DNA from: Pelobates cultripes
Taxonomy: Eukaryota; Chordata; Amphibia; Anura; Pelobatidae
DNA: 64,000 bases
NCBI GenBank assembly: GCA_933207985.1
Contig: OW240917.1
Location: forward strand, 243,205,913-243,269,912
Direction: 5' to 3'
The notes beneath the pieces are model-generated. The model saw only the letters and a list, made by a program, of their open reading frames with translations, made no database searches and had not been told where the DNA came from. The translations under genes were made by a program, and so were the position numbers. Positions within the stretch are counted from its first letter, which is position 1. Each line of letters begins with the position of its first letter. Positions 1 through 13,100 of the stretch are shown piece by piece.

Positions 1-1275
1 CACCACTACATCACACTAACAACTATACCACTGCCACTGACATACCAGAGATACTGACATTAACTATACCACTGCCACCACTGCAACACACTACTGCTAT
101 CACCACCACCACTACACTGACATACCAGAGATACTGACATTAACTATACCACCACTACTGCTACCACCACCACTACACTGACATACCAGAGATACTGACA
201 ATAACTATAATACTATACCACTGACACCACTACCACCACTACATCACACTAACAACTATACCACTGACATACCAGAGATCCTGACATTAACTATACCACT
301 GCCACCACTGCAACACACTACTGCTATCACCACCACCACTACACTGACATACCAGAGATACTGACATTAACTATACCACTAATACTGCTATCACTGCCAC
401 CACTATTACTGCTATCACTGCCGCCACTATTACTGCTACTGACACTATTACTGCTACTGACACTATTACTGCTACTGACACTATTACTGCTACTGACACT
501 ATTACTGCTACTGACACTATTACTGCTACTGACACTACTGACACCACTATCACTGCCACTGCTACTGCCACCACTATTACTGCTACTGCCACCACTATTA
601 CTGCTACTGCCACCACTATTACTGCTACTGCCACCACTATTACCGCTACTGACACCACTATCACTGCTACTGCCACCACTATTACAGCTATCACTACCAC
701 CACTATTACTGCTGCTGACACCACCACTATTACTGCCACTGACACCACTACCACCACTATTACTGCTACTTACACCACTACCATCACTATTACTGCTACT
801 GACACCACTACCATCACTATTACTGCTACTGACACCACTACCACCACTATTGCCACTGCTACTGCCACCACTATTACACTACTGACACCACTACCACCAC
901 TAATACTGCCACTGACACCACTACCACAACTATTACTGCTACTGACACCACTACCACCACTATTATCACTGCTACTGACACCACTATTACCACTACTGAC
1001 ACCACTATTACCACTACTGACACCACTATTACCACTACTGACACCACTATCACTGCTACTGACAATAACTATAATACAATACCACTGCTACTGACACCAC
1101 TACCACCACTATTACTGCTATCAGTACCACCACTATTACTGCTACTGGCACCACTACCACCATTACTGCTATCACTACTACTACCACCACTACACTGACC
1201 TACCAGAGATACTGACAATAACTATACCACTACCATTACTGACACCACCACTACTGCATCACACTACCAACACTT
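1..1275. repeat. degenerate trinucleotide tandem repeat (CAC/ACT type)
   Basis: The block consists of ACC, ACT and TGC triplets arranged in longer units such as tactgacaccactattactgc, with recurring interludes of cataccagagatactgacat and taactatacca. The interludes recur in slightly different forms, which points to a higher-order unit broken up by slippage. Valine/isoleucine-rich open frames on the minus strand are by-products. The array is cut by the window start. Confidence 0.95.
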
Positions 1276-2400
1276 TCCGTGTAGAGGGAGGTATGGGGGG
1301 AGTTCTGCATTAGGGAAATAGAGAGCTCTATATAGTGGTAAAGGAAGTTCTGAGCGGGGAGCTGTTCAGATGGTTGAATGTCATGTTTAGTAAATCACTA
1401 GGGTAAATAGGGGGTATGGGAAGCTCAGCAGTGGGTACACTGGGAACAGGAGAGCTTGTCAGAAGGGCAAATGAGGGGCCTAGCAGAGGAGTAAATAGAG
1501 AGTTGAGAATTTCAATTCAGAAATTGGAGAATTGTGGGCTTGTTGGTGGTAGAAATCAGATTGGTTTGCTCATTAGTGAGGTAAATGTGGAGAAAGGGTT
1601 GATCCCGGCATTAGGTGAGCTGCAAACTGGACATGGGGAGAAAGGTTAGGATAATAAGACTGTATATGGGTATATGTTTTTTAAACAGCAGATATGTGAG
1701 AGCAGGTACGTATCTGGACACAATACATTGGGGTGAATCTAGGAGAAATTGGGTAAATAATGAGTCATCAGGAAGTGAGAACAACTAAATATTACTAAAT
1801 CACAGGTAAGTAACCAGTGTACTACAATACTTAGGGGTGCCAACAGATCAGTGTTCATTTGTTGTGGTAAAAAGATCTATTTTGGAGTTTAGGGTTGAGA
1901 ATATTTACATATTTCAGTAAGATTTACTAATTTAGAGAACTGGCAGTGTTTACTTTCTGCAAAGGACACACCCCTAGTGAATGTCACACTGACGGTCACT
2001 AGAGGCACTTCCTTGTTTGAAGACTTTCATCTAACTATGCTGCCAAACTCTGTGAATGCTTCTCATACAGAAGCATTGGAGTCAAGCATCCAATTGGCTG
2101 AGCTTGACTATTCTTTGTAGGTGCCCAGTGTTTCTCTACGAGAAACATTGTATTGGACAATAGATAATCTAGATGGATCTCAAAAGAGAATGTGCAGTTA
2201 CTGGTGAATAAAATTTGTCTTTAGAGAAGGGGGAGGAGTCATAAAAAATCCTCTGAACACTTTAACGTTAAAATAAATTTTATTTTGTTTATTTTTTAAT
2301 ATTCCTTTTATGTCCTTCCAGTTAGGTGTCCCCACGCTCGGCATGATCCTACTTTACATAGCTACACCTTATCGTAGAAAAGGATTACAAGGACTTAAAT
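1276..2400. other. presumed cdc27 intron 1 or upstream DNA; degraded repeats only
   Basis: No convincing coding segment or CpG-rich promoter was found. The stretch 1975-2160 (tcactagaggcacttcc, acagaagcattgg) resembles the inner part of the T2-type MITEs elsewhere in the window. Palindromic gtttctctacgagaaac lies near 2129. Confidence 0.5.
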
Positions 2401-2411
2401 GATGCAGTTAA

Positions 2412-2475
2412 ATAAAAGCTTTGGGGGCCATAGATCGTCCCAGTGGTGACTATCTATGGCCCCCAAAGCTTTTAT
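2412..2475. repeat. perfect 24-bp inverted repeat, 16-nt loop
   Basis: Arm 2412-2435 (ataaaagctttgggggccat plus agat) is the exact reverse complement of 2452-2475. The loop 2436-2451 can itself pair GTC with GAC. It is either a very short palindromic MITE or a hairpin RNA. No clear target duplication flanks it. Confidence 0.85.
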
Positions 2476-2499
2476 ATTTTCCTAGTTGCTGTGAAGAGA

Positions 2500-3560
2500 C
2501 CGTTATGGCAATTGATGAATGGTGAGTTTAAAGAATTACTCCAAGCACCATGATCACTGCAATGGTTTTAGGTGGCCTAGGTACGTGGAGACTATATTTG
2601 CAGGGTTTAGCTATAAAACCGAGATTAAAATCTTAGTTGGCAGAGGAGTAAGTAAACCTTCAAGAAATTGTCTGAAACTAGAGTTTTGGGTCCGCTATTG
2701 TAAATTCTGTGCAGATTTCATTGCACAAAATGACAGTCATTGGCTGAGAGTCAGCTGATGCTCTCAGCCAATGAATGTCGACTGCCAGAGACCATCGGAG
2801 CACGGCAGGAACCCAGGTAATGGGGTAATCTGTTGCTACCGTAGGCTGCATTGGTTATAATATTTAATGTAAACCTTTTTATCTTTTTATTCTTGACTTT
2901 TAAAGAGTGTCTCCATGAGTGGAGATTGTCCAGCAATATTATAACATTCTAAATACATTAATAAGGGTTGCCAGATTCAACATTATATTCCTGGATACAA
3001 TATTGCTAATCCGTAGTGATGGTTTGCACAAGAAAAGTACATTCTTGCCATATGTAGAATTCAAATGCTGCTGGAGAGTAGTAAAGTCAATAATCAGTGA
3101 GGAATCCTGCAGTTTCTGAATTCTATATACTGCAGGGCTACACTGTCAACATAAAAAAGGCAAACTTAGTGGTTCTGGTAGCCAACAGATAAATATCAGG
3201 TAATCATGGTAAAGAGGTTCAGTAATATTGTAAAGCGCTACTGAATCTGTTGGCGCTATATAAATGGCTATAATAATAATAGGGTGCATAGGCGTTAGCA
3301 TAAATATTGTCGTATTGAGGGTAGCAGGTAAAATCAGCATGTCTAGGGAGGAAAGCTGTTTGTGTAATTAGGAGTAAATTGAACGCTAGAATAACTGTCA
3401 TTGAGAACTTAATATATAACCGCGATCCTTTAGATTGTAAGCTCAAAGGCAGGGCCCTCTAACTTTTGTATTGATCTTTTTATACTGTGTTGTCATTTTT
3501 TTTAAATTGTACAGATTTGTACGGAATATGTTAGCGCTTTGTAAATGTCAGTTATACATA
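2500..3560. repeat. degraded interspersed repeats, including a TATATAGCGCCAACA-type element
   Basis: Positions 2520-2560 carry actccaagcaccatgatcac and 2740-2775 carry ggctgagagtcagctgatgc. Both motifs recur near 7450, 8025 and 11805-11980. Positions 3225-3270 carry cgctactgaatctgttggcg followed by ctatataaat. Positions 3430-3550 carry attgtaagctc and ttagcgctttgtaaatg, the other end of the same common amphibian repeat type. No gene is seen. Confidence 0.55.
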
Positions 3561-3790
3561 AAAAGTGTTGACTGCCCTGGATATGGATTTAAGTAGAAAT
3601 TGGCCGGTTATAGTTGTTTGGAGAGAAAGTAGAATATTGGGTAATACAGAGTTAACAGTAGATCGGGGTAGATAGTGTCAGATTGAGGAAGAAGCAGATT
3701 AAAGACATTGGGGGTATGTTTAAATTGCAAATCTAATATGTCATCTAGCGCCGGGATTCCTGACAACAACACAGTGGCCCTGGCTGCTTT

Positions 3791-4293
3791 TTAAAGGGAC
3801 ACTGTAGGCACCCAGACCACTTCAGCCCATTGAAGTGGTCTAGGTGCCAACTCCCATCACCCTTAACCCTACAAGTGTAATTCTTGCAGTTTTTATAAAC
3901 TGCAATAATTACCTGCTAGGGTTAAGTCCTCCTCTAGTGGCTGTCTACCAGGTTCTTAGATGACTTTTGGTCGTCTAAACAATGCTGGACATCCTCACGC
4001 TCTGCATGAGGACCTCCAGCGTCACCAGAATCCCCATAGGAAAGCCGTGAATAATGCTTTCCTACAGGGAGGTCTAATGCGAGAATGGCCATTGCTGCGC
4101 ATGCGAATGAGGTCTCCTGCGGTGGAGGAATGTGGGCGGGGTTTGAGCCAGCACCAAGGAACATCAGCGCTGAATTCAGGTAAGAGACTGAATGGGGTTT
4201 TAACCTCTTCAGCGACGTGGGAGGAGGGCACTCCGGGATTCTACAGTGCCAGGAAAATGGGTTTGTTTTCCTGGCACCAGAGAATCCCTTTAA
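3791..4293. mobile_element. T2-type MITE (TTAAAGG...CCTTTAA), about 500 bp
   Basis: The element starts TTAAAGGGACACTGTAGGCA and ends in CCCTTTAA, with TTAA at both borders. Inside are the marks shared by the family here: a palindrome around cagaccacttcagc, the inverted pair tgcagttttt/aaactgcaat, the phrase ctctagtggctgtc, and a subterminal palindrome gccaggaaaa...ttttcctggc. It has no coding capacity and would have been mobilised in trans. Confidence 0.88.
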
Positions 4294-4522
4294 GTCCTTT
4301 GTCTTGTTACGGTATAACAATATCACCGTAAATAGCGTACTATGTACACGTAATCATATCGCTTGTAGCTTGCTTTGTACCTATGATCATATAACCTAGC
4401 ACAAGTGGAAAGAATGGGTAAGTCTTCATATATAAGACAAATGTGGCAAAAATATGTTGATACTTTATCTTATACCTATAGATTAATAAATGGAAAGGAC
4501 AGTAAAGGAGGATTAAATAAAA

Positions 4523-5022
4523 TTAAAGGACCACTCTAGGCACCCAGACCACTTCAGCTTAATGAAGTGGTCTGGGTGCCAGGTCCTTCTAGGGTTAACC
4601 CATTTTTTTATAAACATAGCAGTTTCAGAGAAACTGCTATGTTTATGAATGGGTTAAGCCTTCCCCCTAATCCTCTAGTGGCTGTCACATTGACAGCCAC
4701 TAGAGGCGCTTGCGTGCTTCTCACTGTGATTTTCACAGTGAGAGCACGCCAGCGTCCATAGGAAAGCATTGTAAATGCTTTCCTATGCGACGGGCTGAAT
4801 GCGCGCGCAGCTCTTGCCGCGCGTGCGCATTCAGCCGGCGGGGAGTAACGGAGGAGGATCGGAGGAGGAGAGCTCTCCGCCCAGCGCTGGAAAAAGGTAA
4901 GTTTTACCCCTTTCCCCTTCCAGAGCCGGGCGGGAGGGGGACCCTGAGGGTGGGGGCACCCTCAGGGCACTATAGTGCCAGGAAAACGAGTATGTTTTCC
5001 TGGCACTATAGTGGTCCTTTAA
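4523..5022. mobile_element. T2-type MITE, about 500 bp
   Basis: This copy has TTAA at both ends, TTAAAGGACCACTCTAGGCA on the left and CACTATAGTGGTCCTTTAA on the right. It is the same family as 22009-22436, with CG-rich interior around 4800-4870 that could be mistaken for a CpG island. Confidence 0.9.
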
Positions 5023-5492
5023 AAGTTTTTGGCTTTGACAAGAGTGACATGCTGTAGGCACCATAGCTTAAACAGGATCTAATGTAATGCATGGAATTGT
5101 CCATTCTAAGTTAAAGGAACAATCCAAGATCCCTTTCTGGGCTGCGATGTATGGAGTTTTCTCACACCGCATCCTATAACTGCAGTGAATTGCAGAAGGT
5201 GCTGGAGCAATAATGCCTCTCTGTCACTCAGACCTTCCATTGCCCATCCGAGTAATAGTACCTGGGCCTGCTTACTGGTCATGTTGCATAGATCCGTTTC
5301 AATCCTAAAGTAAAATACATGGAGCTGTCACTGAGCAAATGGCTATCATGAAGCAGTTGATTGGTCTTTGTGTTTTATTCCAGATCCCTGTCTTCTTTGT
5401 TGGAATGTTTAGTCTGCATATCAAACGAAAACTGTATAATTTAATCTGACAAGTTTATGGCCTTTACATACTGTGATCTAAACTTTAGCATC

Positions 5493-5571
5493 CTCTCAGT
5501 GCTAAGAAAATGTTACAACGAATACTTCTGCTTCTTTAGTATTAGTTGTTACCTTTTCTTAGCACTGAGAG
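5493..5571. repeat. long hairpin, miRNA-precursor-like
   Basis: CTCTCAGTGCTAAGAAAA (5493-5510) pairs perfectly with TTTTCTTAGCACTGAGAG (5554-5571). The stem continues with few mismatches to an 11-nt loop at about 5527-5537, giving roughly 34 bp in 79 nt. Size and shape fit a pre-miRNA. I do not recognise a known miRNA seed, and a tiny MITE is equally possible. Confidence 0.6.
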
Positions 5572-5742
5572 AATCACACAAGTCTTTATAAATTTCTAAA
5601 TGCAATCTATAACAATGTTTCCGATTTTCATGATGCTTGTATCTGCCAAACTTCATTCCTATAAGGGTTTTTTTTTTTCTCCCATAGTCAGTTGTGTTTA
5701 AATACAGTTTTGCCATATGTTATAAAGTGCCGATGTTGCAAT

Positions 5743-5995
5743 TTAAAGGAACACTCCCACCCCCATGGTAGCTCAAGAACATTGAAGTTGTTATGGGGAC
5801 AGCAGTGTGCATACACTGTCTTAACTTCAGAAGTTAAACCACTCTTCAACCCTGAAGATTGGCACCGCTTCTTCCCAGCCTCCTTCCTCTGTGCGGTATG
5901 AGGAAGATTTAGCCGGGCTGCCGCTGACCAGGGTTACTCCTGAAGGTAAGGGGACACCTGGGCACTCCTGCCACCAAAACAACTTAAAGCGTTTT
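5743..5995. mobile_element. T2-type MITE, degraded
   Basis: It begins TTTAAAGGAACACTCCCACC. The right end, near ccaaaacaacttaaag, is not sharply defined. The interior shares little with the 500-bp family beyond the terminus. Confidence 0.5.
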
Positions 5996-5999
5996 TGTC

Positions 6000-7103
6000 A
6001 TGGCTTGACCCCTATTTATTTTTATTTTATTTAATTTACCTCTCTACAACTCTACTAGTTATTAGTGTCCCTGCAACGTGCCATCGTCTGCCCATAGTAG
6101 GCAATGAGATATAAATCCTGCACATGTGAAGTCCTCATAATTGGAAATAGAGGCGCTCACGAGACTATGGAGCAAGGATTGGATGGAAAGGTGCGTATTA
6201 TGGGGAAATTATACTTAACAAAGAGCTTCAATCTTTGTCAAGATTCGTCAAGCGTAAAAAAAAAATACAATAGACCAGAAAAGAAGTGGGAACAAGAGAA
6301 GAGTTAGACCCCAATGAATACATACAGTTAGAATTTCTTATCTCCTGCTCTGTTAAAGGAACACGATAGGCATTGAAGTGGTCTGGGTGTAGTGCCCCTG
6401 TTCCATTAACCCTGTGATATAATCAGTGCTGTAATAAGCCAGGCCTTCTGGTTCTCACATAGCAGAGTGGGCATTTATTTTCTCCAGGTTGTGCGTGTGG
6501 CTAGCGTGCACATCAGGAACGAGCAAGAAAGGTATTTCTGGCCTCCTTAGAAAGAGCAAAGCTGAACAAAAGTGGCTCAGGCAATCACTGCACAGAGCCG
6601 TAAACTGTGTGAAACGTGCCGTGACCAAACTCTGTGCAGTGGTATGGCAGCTATGAGTTTAATGAGCAGTTCCACTCATCCGATATGACTAGTGGAAATA
6701 CAGGTGACAGATGGCTGAATCAAGGGGTGATTAATCAAAGCATCGTGTTCTGGGGGGGAAAGGGGGCGATCTCAGTGGGCCTGCCGACACATTCCATTGG
6801 TTTCTTCTCACCTTTAAAAAAACTTTTTACACCACTTTTCAGAACATGACCCTTTCATAAATTGTCCCCTTTGTGTGCAGCTGTGACCGTCCCAGCACAC
6901 TATCTATCATGACTGAGTTAAGCTCTTCGACCCACTGTAAAAGGCCAATAATGCCTGTAGTGTGAATTGTTGAGATAACAGTAGTAGTGTTTTTTCGTGA
7001 TGAGATTTATTGGAATTTGGGCCGTGTACTCTGCTGTGATAAGGTTTACTTGAGGTTTTTGTTGTTATTCTGTGATGTCCATTCATTTCTCTCTTTTGTC
7101 CAG
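6000..7103. other. intron DNA before cdc27 exon 2
   Basis: The region has no open frame of interest. A partial T2-type MITE starts near 6353 (gttaaaggaacacgataggc) and includes gaagtggtctgggtg. The 3' end is a normal pyrimidine-rich acceptor tract leading into exon 2. Confidence 0.5.
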
Positions 7104-7179
7104 GGTGCTATATGGCAGGCATTAAATCACTACGCATACAGAGATGCCGTATTCCTAGCAGAAAGACTCTATGCAGAAG
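7104..7179 (+). CDS. cdc27: cdc27 exon 2
   Basis: The exon encodes residues 10-35 and contains [20 protein letters not shown], the first TPR of the N-terminal dimerisation domain. It follows acceptor ttttgtccag and precedes donor GTATGT. It enters in phase 0 and leaves one base (G) for the next codon. The first residue is Gly where human has Ala. Confidence 0.96.
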
Positions 7180-10100
7180 GTATGTGGTTTCACCTGCACT
7201 GTCACATATTAACAAATTAAACAGAAACTGAGCAGCTCTTCAATACGTATATAGTGCTCTTATACAGAGCGATGTACACATAACGGCAATACTGTCAACG
7301 AAATATGCACAGAATCGACATTAGCCAGTTTGGAACTCTAGTCTGGGGCCGGCTGATTTCACCCCAGTGATGCTGCCAGAGGTGGAGTTACATCTCCGGG
7401 AGCAAAGGGTTAATCTTTGTATATGTAGTGTTAAAAAGCTGCACATACAGACTCCAGGAACCATGATCACTTCATATCAATTAAGTCATGGTGCTTGGAA
7501 TAACCCTTTTATATATATATATCTCTATCTATCTATATCTATCATGAATTAAACTATTGTGACTGCAGAACTACATGTCCCATAAACTCATGCTGCAAAA
7601 GTTTTCTCTTCTCTGCACATTGTAAACAGTGGGCACCCAGTGTTGAGTATCTTTTCACTGTTATTTAAAGAATAACTTTAGGCTAGTAATACTATTGCTA
7701 GCCTACAGTTGCCCCTCCCTCTCGACGCTGGGTCAGACTCTGTCTTTGCTCCTCCTCCAACGACAGCAGAGACCTAATGCATCGCATTAGGACAACCCCA
7801 TAAGAAAGCTTTGAATCAATGCTTTCCAATGAGGTTTTAACTGATGCTGGATGTCCTCATGCAAGGTGAGGTGGAATTAACTCTGCAAGGTAATTGTTAC
7901 AGTTTATCAATAACTGCAATAATTGCAACTGCAGGGTTAAACTGACTGGAACACTGCACCCAGACCAATCCAGTGAGCTGAAGTGGTCTGGATGCCTATA
8001 GTGTCTCTTTTACACGGTTACCCCAAGCACCATAACCATTTCAGTGTGTTAAAGGGGTCATGGTGAAAAGACCCTGCATGTGCAGTGTTAAAGGGACACT
8101 ATAGTCACCAAAACAACTTCAGGTTAATTAAGCAGTTTTGGTGTATAGATCATGTCCCTGCAGTCTCACTGGTCAATTCTTTGCCATTTAGGAGTTAAAT
8201 CATGTTTGTTTCTGTTTATACAGCCCTAGCCACACCTCCCTGGCTGTGACTCACACAACCTGCTTGGAAAAAAAATGGTTTCACTTCCAATCAGATGTAC
8301 TTACTTTAAAAGTTTTTATCTCCTGCTCTGTAAATTGAACTCTAATTAGGTACAGGAGGGTCCTGCAGGGTCTAGCAAGCTATTAACAGAGCAGGAGATA
8401 AGAAATTAAAAATTAAACATAATTTGCAATAAAAGAAGTGTAAACAGTAGATGACTCTTTACAGGAAGTGTTTAGGAAGGCTGTGTAAGTCACATACTGG
8501 GTAGTGTGACTATGGCTGCATAAACAAAATGATATAACTCCTAAATGGCAAATAATTGAGCAGTGAGACAGCAGGGACATGATCTATATACAAATATTGC
8601 TTCATTAAGCTGAATCGGTTTGGTGTCTATAGTGTCCCTTTTAAGTATGGTGTTGCTTCCCCAGGTAAGAGGCAAAACATTGTAAAATCGGTTTCCCCTT
8701 ACTATGGAATGGAGCCAGTGTCCTCCTGGCATTCTAATCATTGGGCTGCAGTTCCCACTTTAAAACAGGAGAAGCGGTGATGAACTCCAAAAACAGTTTG
8801 TTTTTCTCCAGACACATCCTCCTATGAGTTATCCTTCTAATAACACAATTCTTTGATGTTTCCAGCTTCTCACACTGCACCCTGGTCTGCTCATTGTTCC
8901 AAGTAAGGTTGTTTCCTGCTCTTAGTTTTAGTAAAAGGAAAGATTACTCCTATGTTCTCCTATCTGCATGTATTGTTAGGATCCCTGATGGTGACTGCAC
9001 TGCTTGCAGTTCAGTGGTCCCTGTGTTCAGGGGAAGGTTTGTTTTACTTACCTGAACCTGTCCTTTGCGGCCCCTGCCTTCTCATCCGGTGAGTCCTCGT
9101 AGGCTCATGTCAGTGTTCTCTCGTGCATTTGTAAGAGTACGACACTAAGGTTTAGGGAGGATTGTGGATGTCTCAATAGATAACGCTCTTTGCCCACAGC
9201 CATCACGACGACAAAAAGTGACCAGTAGCTCCGCCATTTGTCAAGTTTTGTCAGGCTTAGGAAGTATATTAAGATAAAGGAGTCCCTGCTTTGTCTTATG
9301 ATGTCCTCGGTGAAATGGAAGTTTAGTGAAAAGTGTTATCTTTATGAAATTCTCATGGGGGTGACCGCAACTTTTACAAAACAGTGTAGTGCCCTTTGTA
9401 TATTGTACACACTCAGTGGTAAAATACTACATTCCTTGATGATGATGATAAATAATTTCTGAATGTTTAATAGAATACTTTTGATAAAGATCCAAGTGTT
9501 TTTCAATCTGTTCTTTGCTGTGATTTGCAGTGCATTCAGAAGAGGCGTTATTTCTGCTGGCCACGTGTTATTACCGCTCAGGAAAGGCTTACAAGGCGTA
9601 CCGTCTTTTAAAAACCCATAGCTGTGCCACTCCACAATGTAAATACCTCCTCGCAAAGTGCTGTGTGGACCTAAGCAAGTGAGTAACTTCCATTTATCCC
9701 TTCCTGTTTCATGGCTTCTTTGCCTTAAATTGTCTTTTATAATGTCCTCCCTTCTCTGTATACAACACATTGTTTATGCTTTGTGTCTCCTGTAGCCAAC
9801 ATATCCTGGATGGATTCAAATGGCACCTGTCTAGTATTTAAAATTAAAAGGTTACGTGTTACAGCTCATTAAGGAGTGTGTGGCTAAACCACAGAAGCTC
9901 CTCAATTGGTCAGTTATGTGGAAAGTAGGGAGGGTTTGAAGCAGCCAGCATGTCTTGTTATCGACTGATATCACTCTCCGTAGGTTACTAAAACTCTTAA
10001 TATATGATACGTGGAATGTCTCTCTTATTGTGTCTGTTTTGTTATGCATTCCAACTTGGCTGTTTCATTTTAGTGTTGACTTTAACTTTTAGATCCTCTG

Positions 10101-13100
10101 AGCTCATGTAAACTGTTTTGGTTTAGAGAGTGAGAGAATGAGTGATTCATAATGTTCACATGTATAATTAGCTCCCCCCCCCTCCCCCACATCTTTAAAG
10201 GAACACTGTAGTGTTAGAAATACAAACCAGTGTTCCTAATATTACTGGGGAGCATTCATAGTCTCCATGCAGCACAAAGATTGCAGGACCTTGCCCAGCA
10301 AACATGTCTAGTGGCTGTCTAAGTGACAGCCTCTAGAGGTTGACCTAGGCAGCAATGTAAACACCGCCCTTTTCTGTGAAATGCTATGATTAGCCTGCAA
10401 GGACAAGCTCTATGCACCAGAACTACATTAAGCTGTTCTAGCCACTATAGCGTTTCTTTAAATATCAACTTGTTCCTTTCGAGCAACTCGGCTGCAGGTT
10501 CCAATTCTTTCTTTTCATTTTTTTTTTTTTCCCCTCCCTGTTTTCACTTTCCATGATCTCCACTCTTTTTTACAGTTGCACTCCTCACCCCATTTTCCTT
10601 TTTGTCCTGCAGCATTTTCTCTCCCATTTCTTGAATGTTCCTTTTTTCATGTCCACTGCCTATCAAAAAATCGGTGATGCTTCTACCTGTCCATTCCCTC
10701 TCCCTTATATCCTACTGATTACCTTGTTCTGTCCTTCACTGGATCTGTTCTTTCATCTCTCCTTCTACCCATCCCTGTAGATCTCTTGTGTCCTCTTTCC
10801 CTGCAGGCTGGCAGAGAGTGAGCAGATCCTGTCTGGCGGTGTGCTCAACAAACAGAAAACCCAGGAGGAAATAGTCACGGAGTTTGGCGATTCTGCCTGC
10901 TTTACTCTATCGCTGCTCGGCCATGTATATTGGTACGGTCACTTTATTTCATAATGCATTAAATACAATTGATTAATAAATAAGATCTTTACATTTGAAC
11001 TTCTTGCATTGCTGGAAATCCCCTGGCTTGTGGTGTCTTCAGTGAACTGTTACCAAACCAGCAGGTGATTCAGCCAGGCAAGATGATCTGGGAGTTACAT
11101 TTAATAGCTTTCCACTGTAGAAGTCGAACACCTGAACTGCAAGCCGTGGCATCCCACCAGCTGTATTCTGGTAGCCGAAAGGGAAACCTTGGCATGATGA
11201 GAGGAAAGGGCAGAAAGATTGCACTTCTAGAGCAAACTAATTGTTAAGAACAAAATCCATCCAGCATTATTGTAACCGATTATTTGGGGGTGAGAGGGAG
11301 GGGGTAAAGGCGTGGTTGAATACATTTTTATCTGTGATGCACTTGCTAGGCTGTAATGTTCACTTAAAAAGTTTGGTGGAAACCATATAGTATGCCTCCT
11401 ACTAGAGTTCATCGATGGCCCTTCACTGTTGTAAATAGCAATAGAAGTAACCGTAAAGTGTCCAGTGCTTCACAAGGTGCTGTTTTTCTTTAAAAGCAAT
11501 AATTTATTTCAACTTGTTCCAAAACATCCTTCAATATAAAAAAAGCACTCTGCCAGGAAAGACTCACATTAGTTCTATGGGAATTCCACAGGGGGGGAAA
11601 TCAACATGTTTCATGTGAATGTACTTCTTGAAGATCGTTCATTAAAAGGTTTTTCTCCGCTGTAGTGTTTATGATGCCAAGAGTACTCTGACACTATTCC
11701 CCGGTAGTGAGGCAAACCGTTTTGCAACAGTTTCCCTTTTTACTTTTTTTTTTTTTTTTTTGCAAAGCTGCAGAAGCCAGATGCTGGTCCCGCTGCTCGC
11801 TCTTTGGCTGAGAGCATCAGCCAATGAATGAGCGGCATAGGAAGTGGCACTGATTTGTACATTAGCCTGCCCGGAACTCTAGTTCTAGTTGTGTTTCAAA
11901 CCGATGCTGCACACACAGACTCCAGGCACCATGACCACTTGAAATCATCAACGTGCTCATGGTGCTTGGAGTAACCCTTTAACATACATTTAGATAAAAC
12001 CTTTTTCATGCTCTAGAAATTCCTTGTGCAGCACTTGAATATCTTTCCTTTCTGGCTGACTGATTAATTGCTTTGTGTAAATCTACCCAATAAGTGCCAG
12101 TTAGATTGCCAAGATTATTATTTGCTAAACTGTAGTTTACACAATTTAAATCAAATTTGTTAGGTTAGGACTATAGCAGAGTTGGAGAATTATTTTTCCA
12201 GATCCAATATCTAAGCTATTGATTCTGATCTATAATGGCATCTTAATATTAAGATAACATCTCAAAAGGTTTGCGTTGAGACCAAACACAATGAAATTCA
12301 CATTGCAAACAGAGAATTACAATTCTGCATCACCATAATATCTAAAATTGGACTTTGGAAAGCACTCCATGGGCACAGAAACTCAAGAAACCACGAATTC
12401 ACAGCTATCTGTTTTTTTTGTTTCTTTTAATAGTCCTCTAGTTACCCTCTGAAACATACCGATCGTTAATTTAATTTTCTTGCGGTCACATGTTATTCTA
12501 GAAGTAGTTTAAGGATTGTTTGGGAATTCGTTTCTGCGCGATTAGTAAGTTATTGTAGAAAATTTTAGGTCGACACTCCAGACCCCTAAATCACATTAGA
12601 TTGCTTAAATGCTTAATATTTTTTTTTTTTTTTTTTTAAGAGTGTAGTTTTCACTTTTATAAAGGAACCTTGTTACGCATCCCTGGTAGTCAGTCAGTCA
12701 GTCCTGTTACTTCCTGGTTTGGTTGGCTCAGTGGAGCTAAGCTCAATTGGCTGCAATGACCCAGAGCACCTGCTTTGCATTGACTTCTCATTGAGCTGCA
12801 TTGGGAAATCTGTGTTTGGACAATGGAGTGTCCCTTTAAGCCTCAGTTCAACATCCTATCACACTGCAGTTCATATATGTGATGTTCTGTTTAGGCTACA
12901 GCAGGGTAACAAGTCCTCCAGCAAGTTTTTATACTTCTTTATGAAGAAGCCGAATCAAAAGGCAAATTGTATTTGCTAAACTGTACCATCGACATCCAGC
13001 AGAAAAATGCATGTAGAGCGCAGCCTGGACATTTATTTAAAGGGAAATAAATGTGCAGTGGTATTTTTCTTTTTGTGAAGGAGCATGCCTTTGCTTTGCT

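Noticed and set aside
371..1065. Valine/isoleucine-rich open frames on the minus strand
   Set aside because: They are translations of the triplet tandem repeat, have no start context or splice sites, and do not resemble a protein domain.
4790..4880. CpG-rich stretch as cdc27 promoter
   Set aside because: It is the GC-rich middle of a T2-type MITE and is repeated at other MITE copies. No exon 1 sequence lies beside it.
4710..5064. Recurring peptide HYSARKTSxFSWHYS in several frames (also 22260-22495)
   Set aside because: It is the translation of the subterminal palindrome of the T2-type MITEs. The recurrence reflects the repeat and not a protein family.
12719..12979. Possible conserved protein with [11 protein letters not shown] (also at 48396-48659)
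   Set aside because: Both occurrences lie in copies of one interspersed repeat in opposite orientation, with no further domain.
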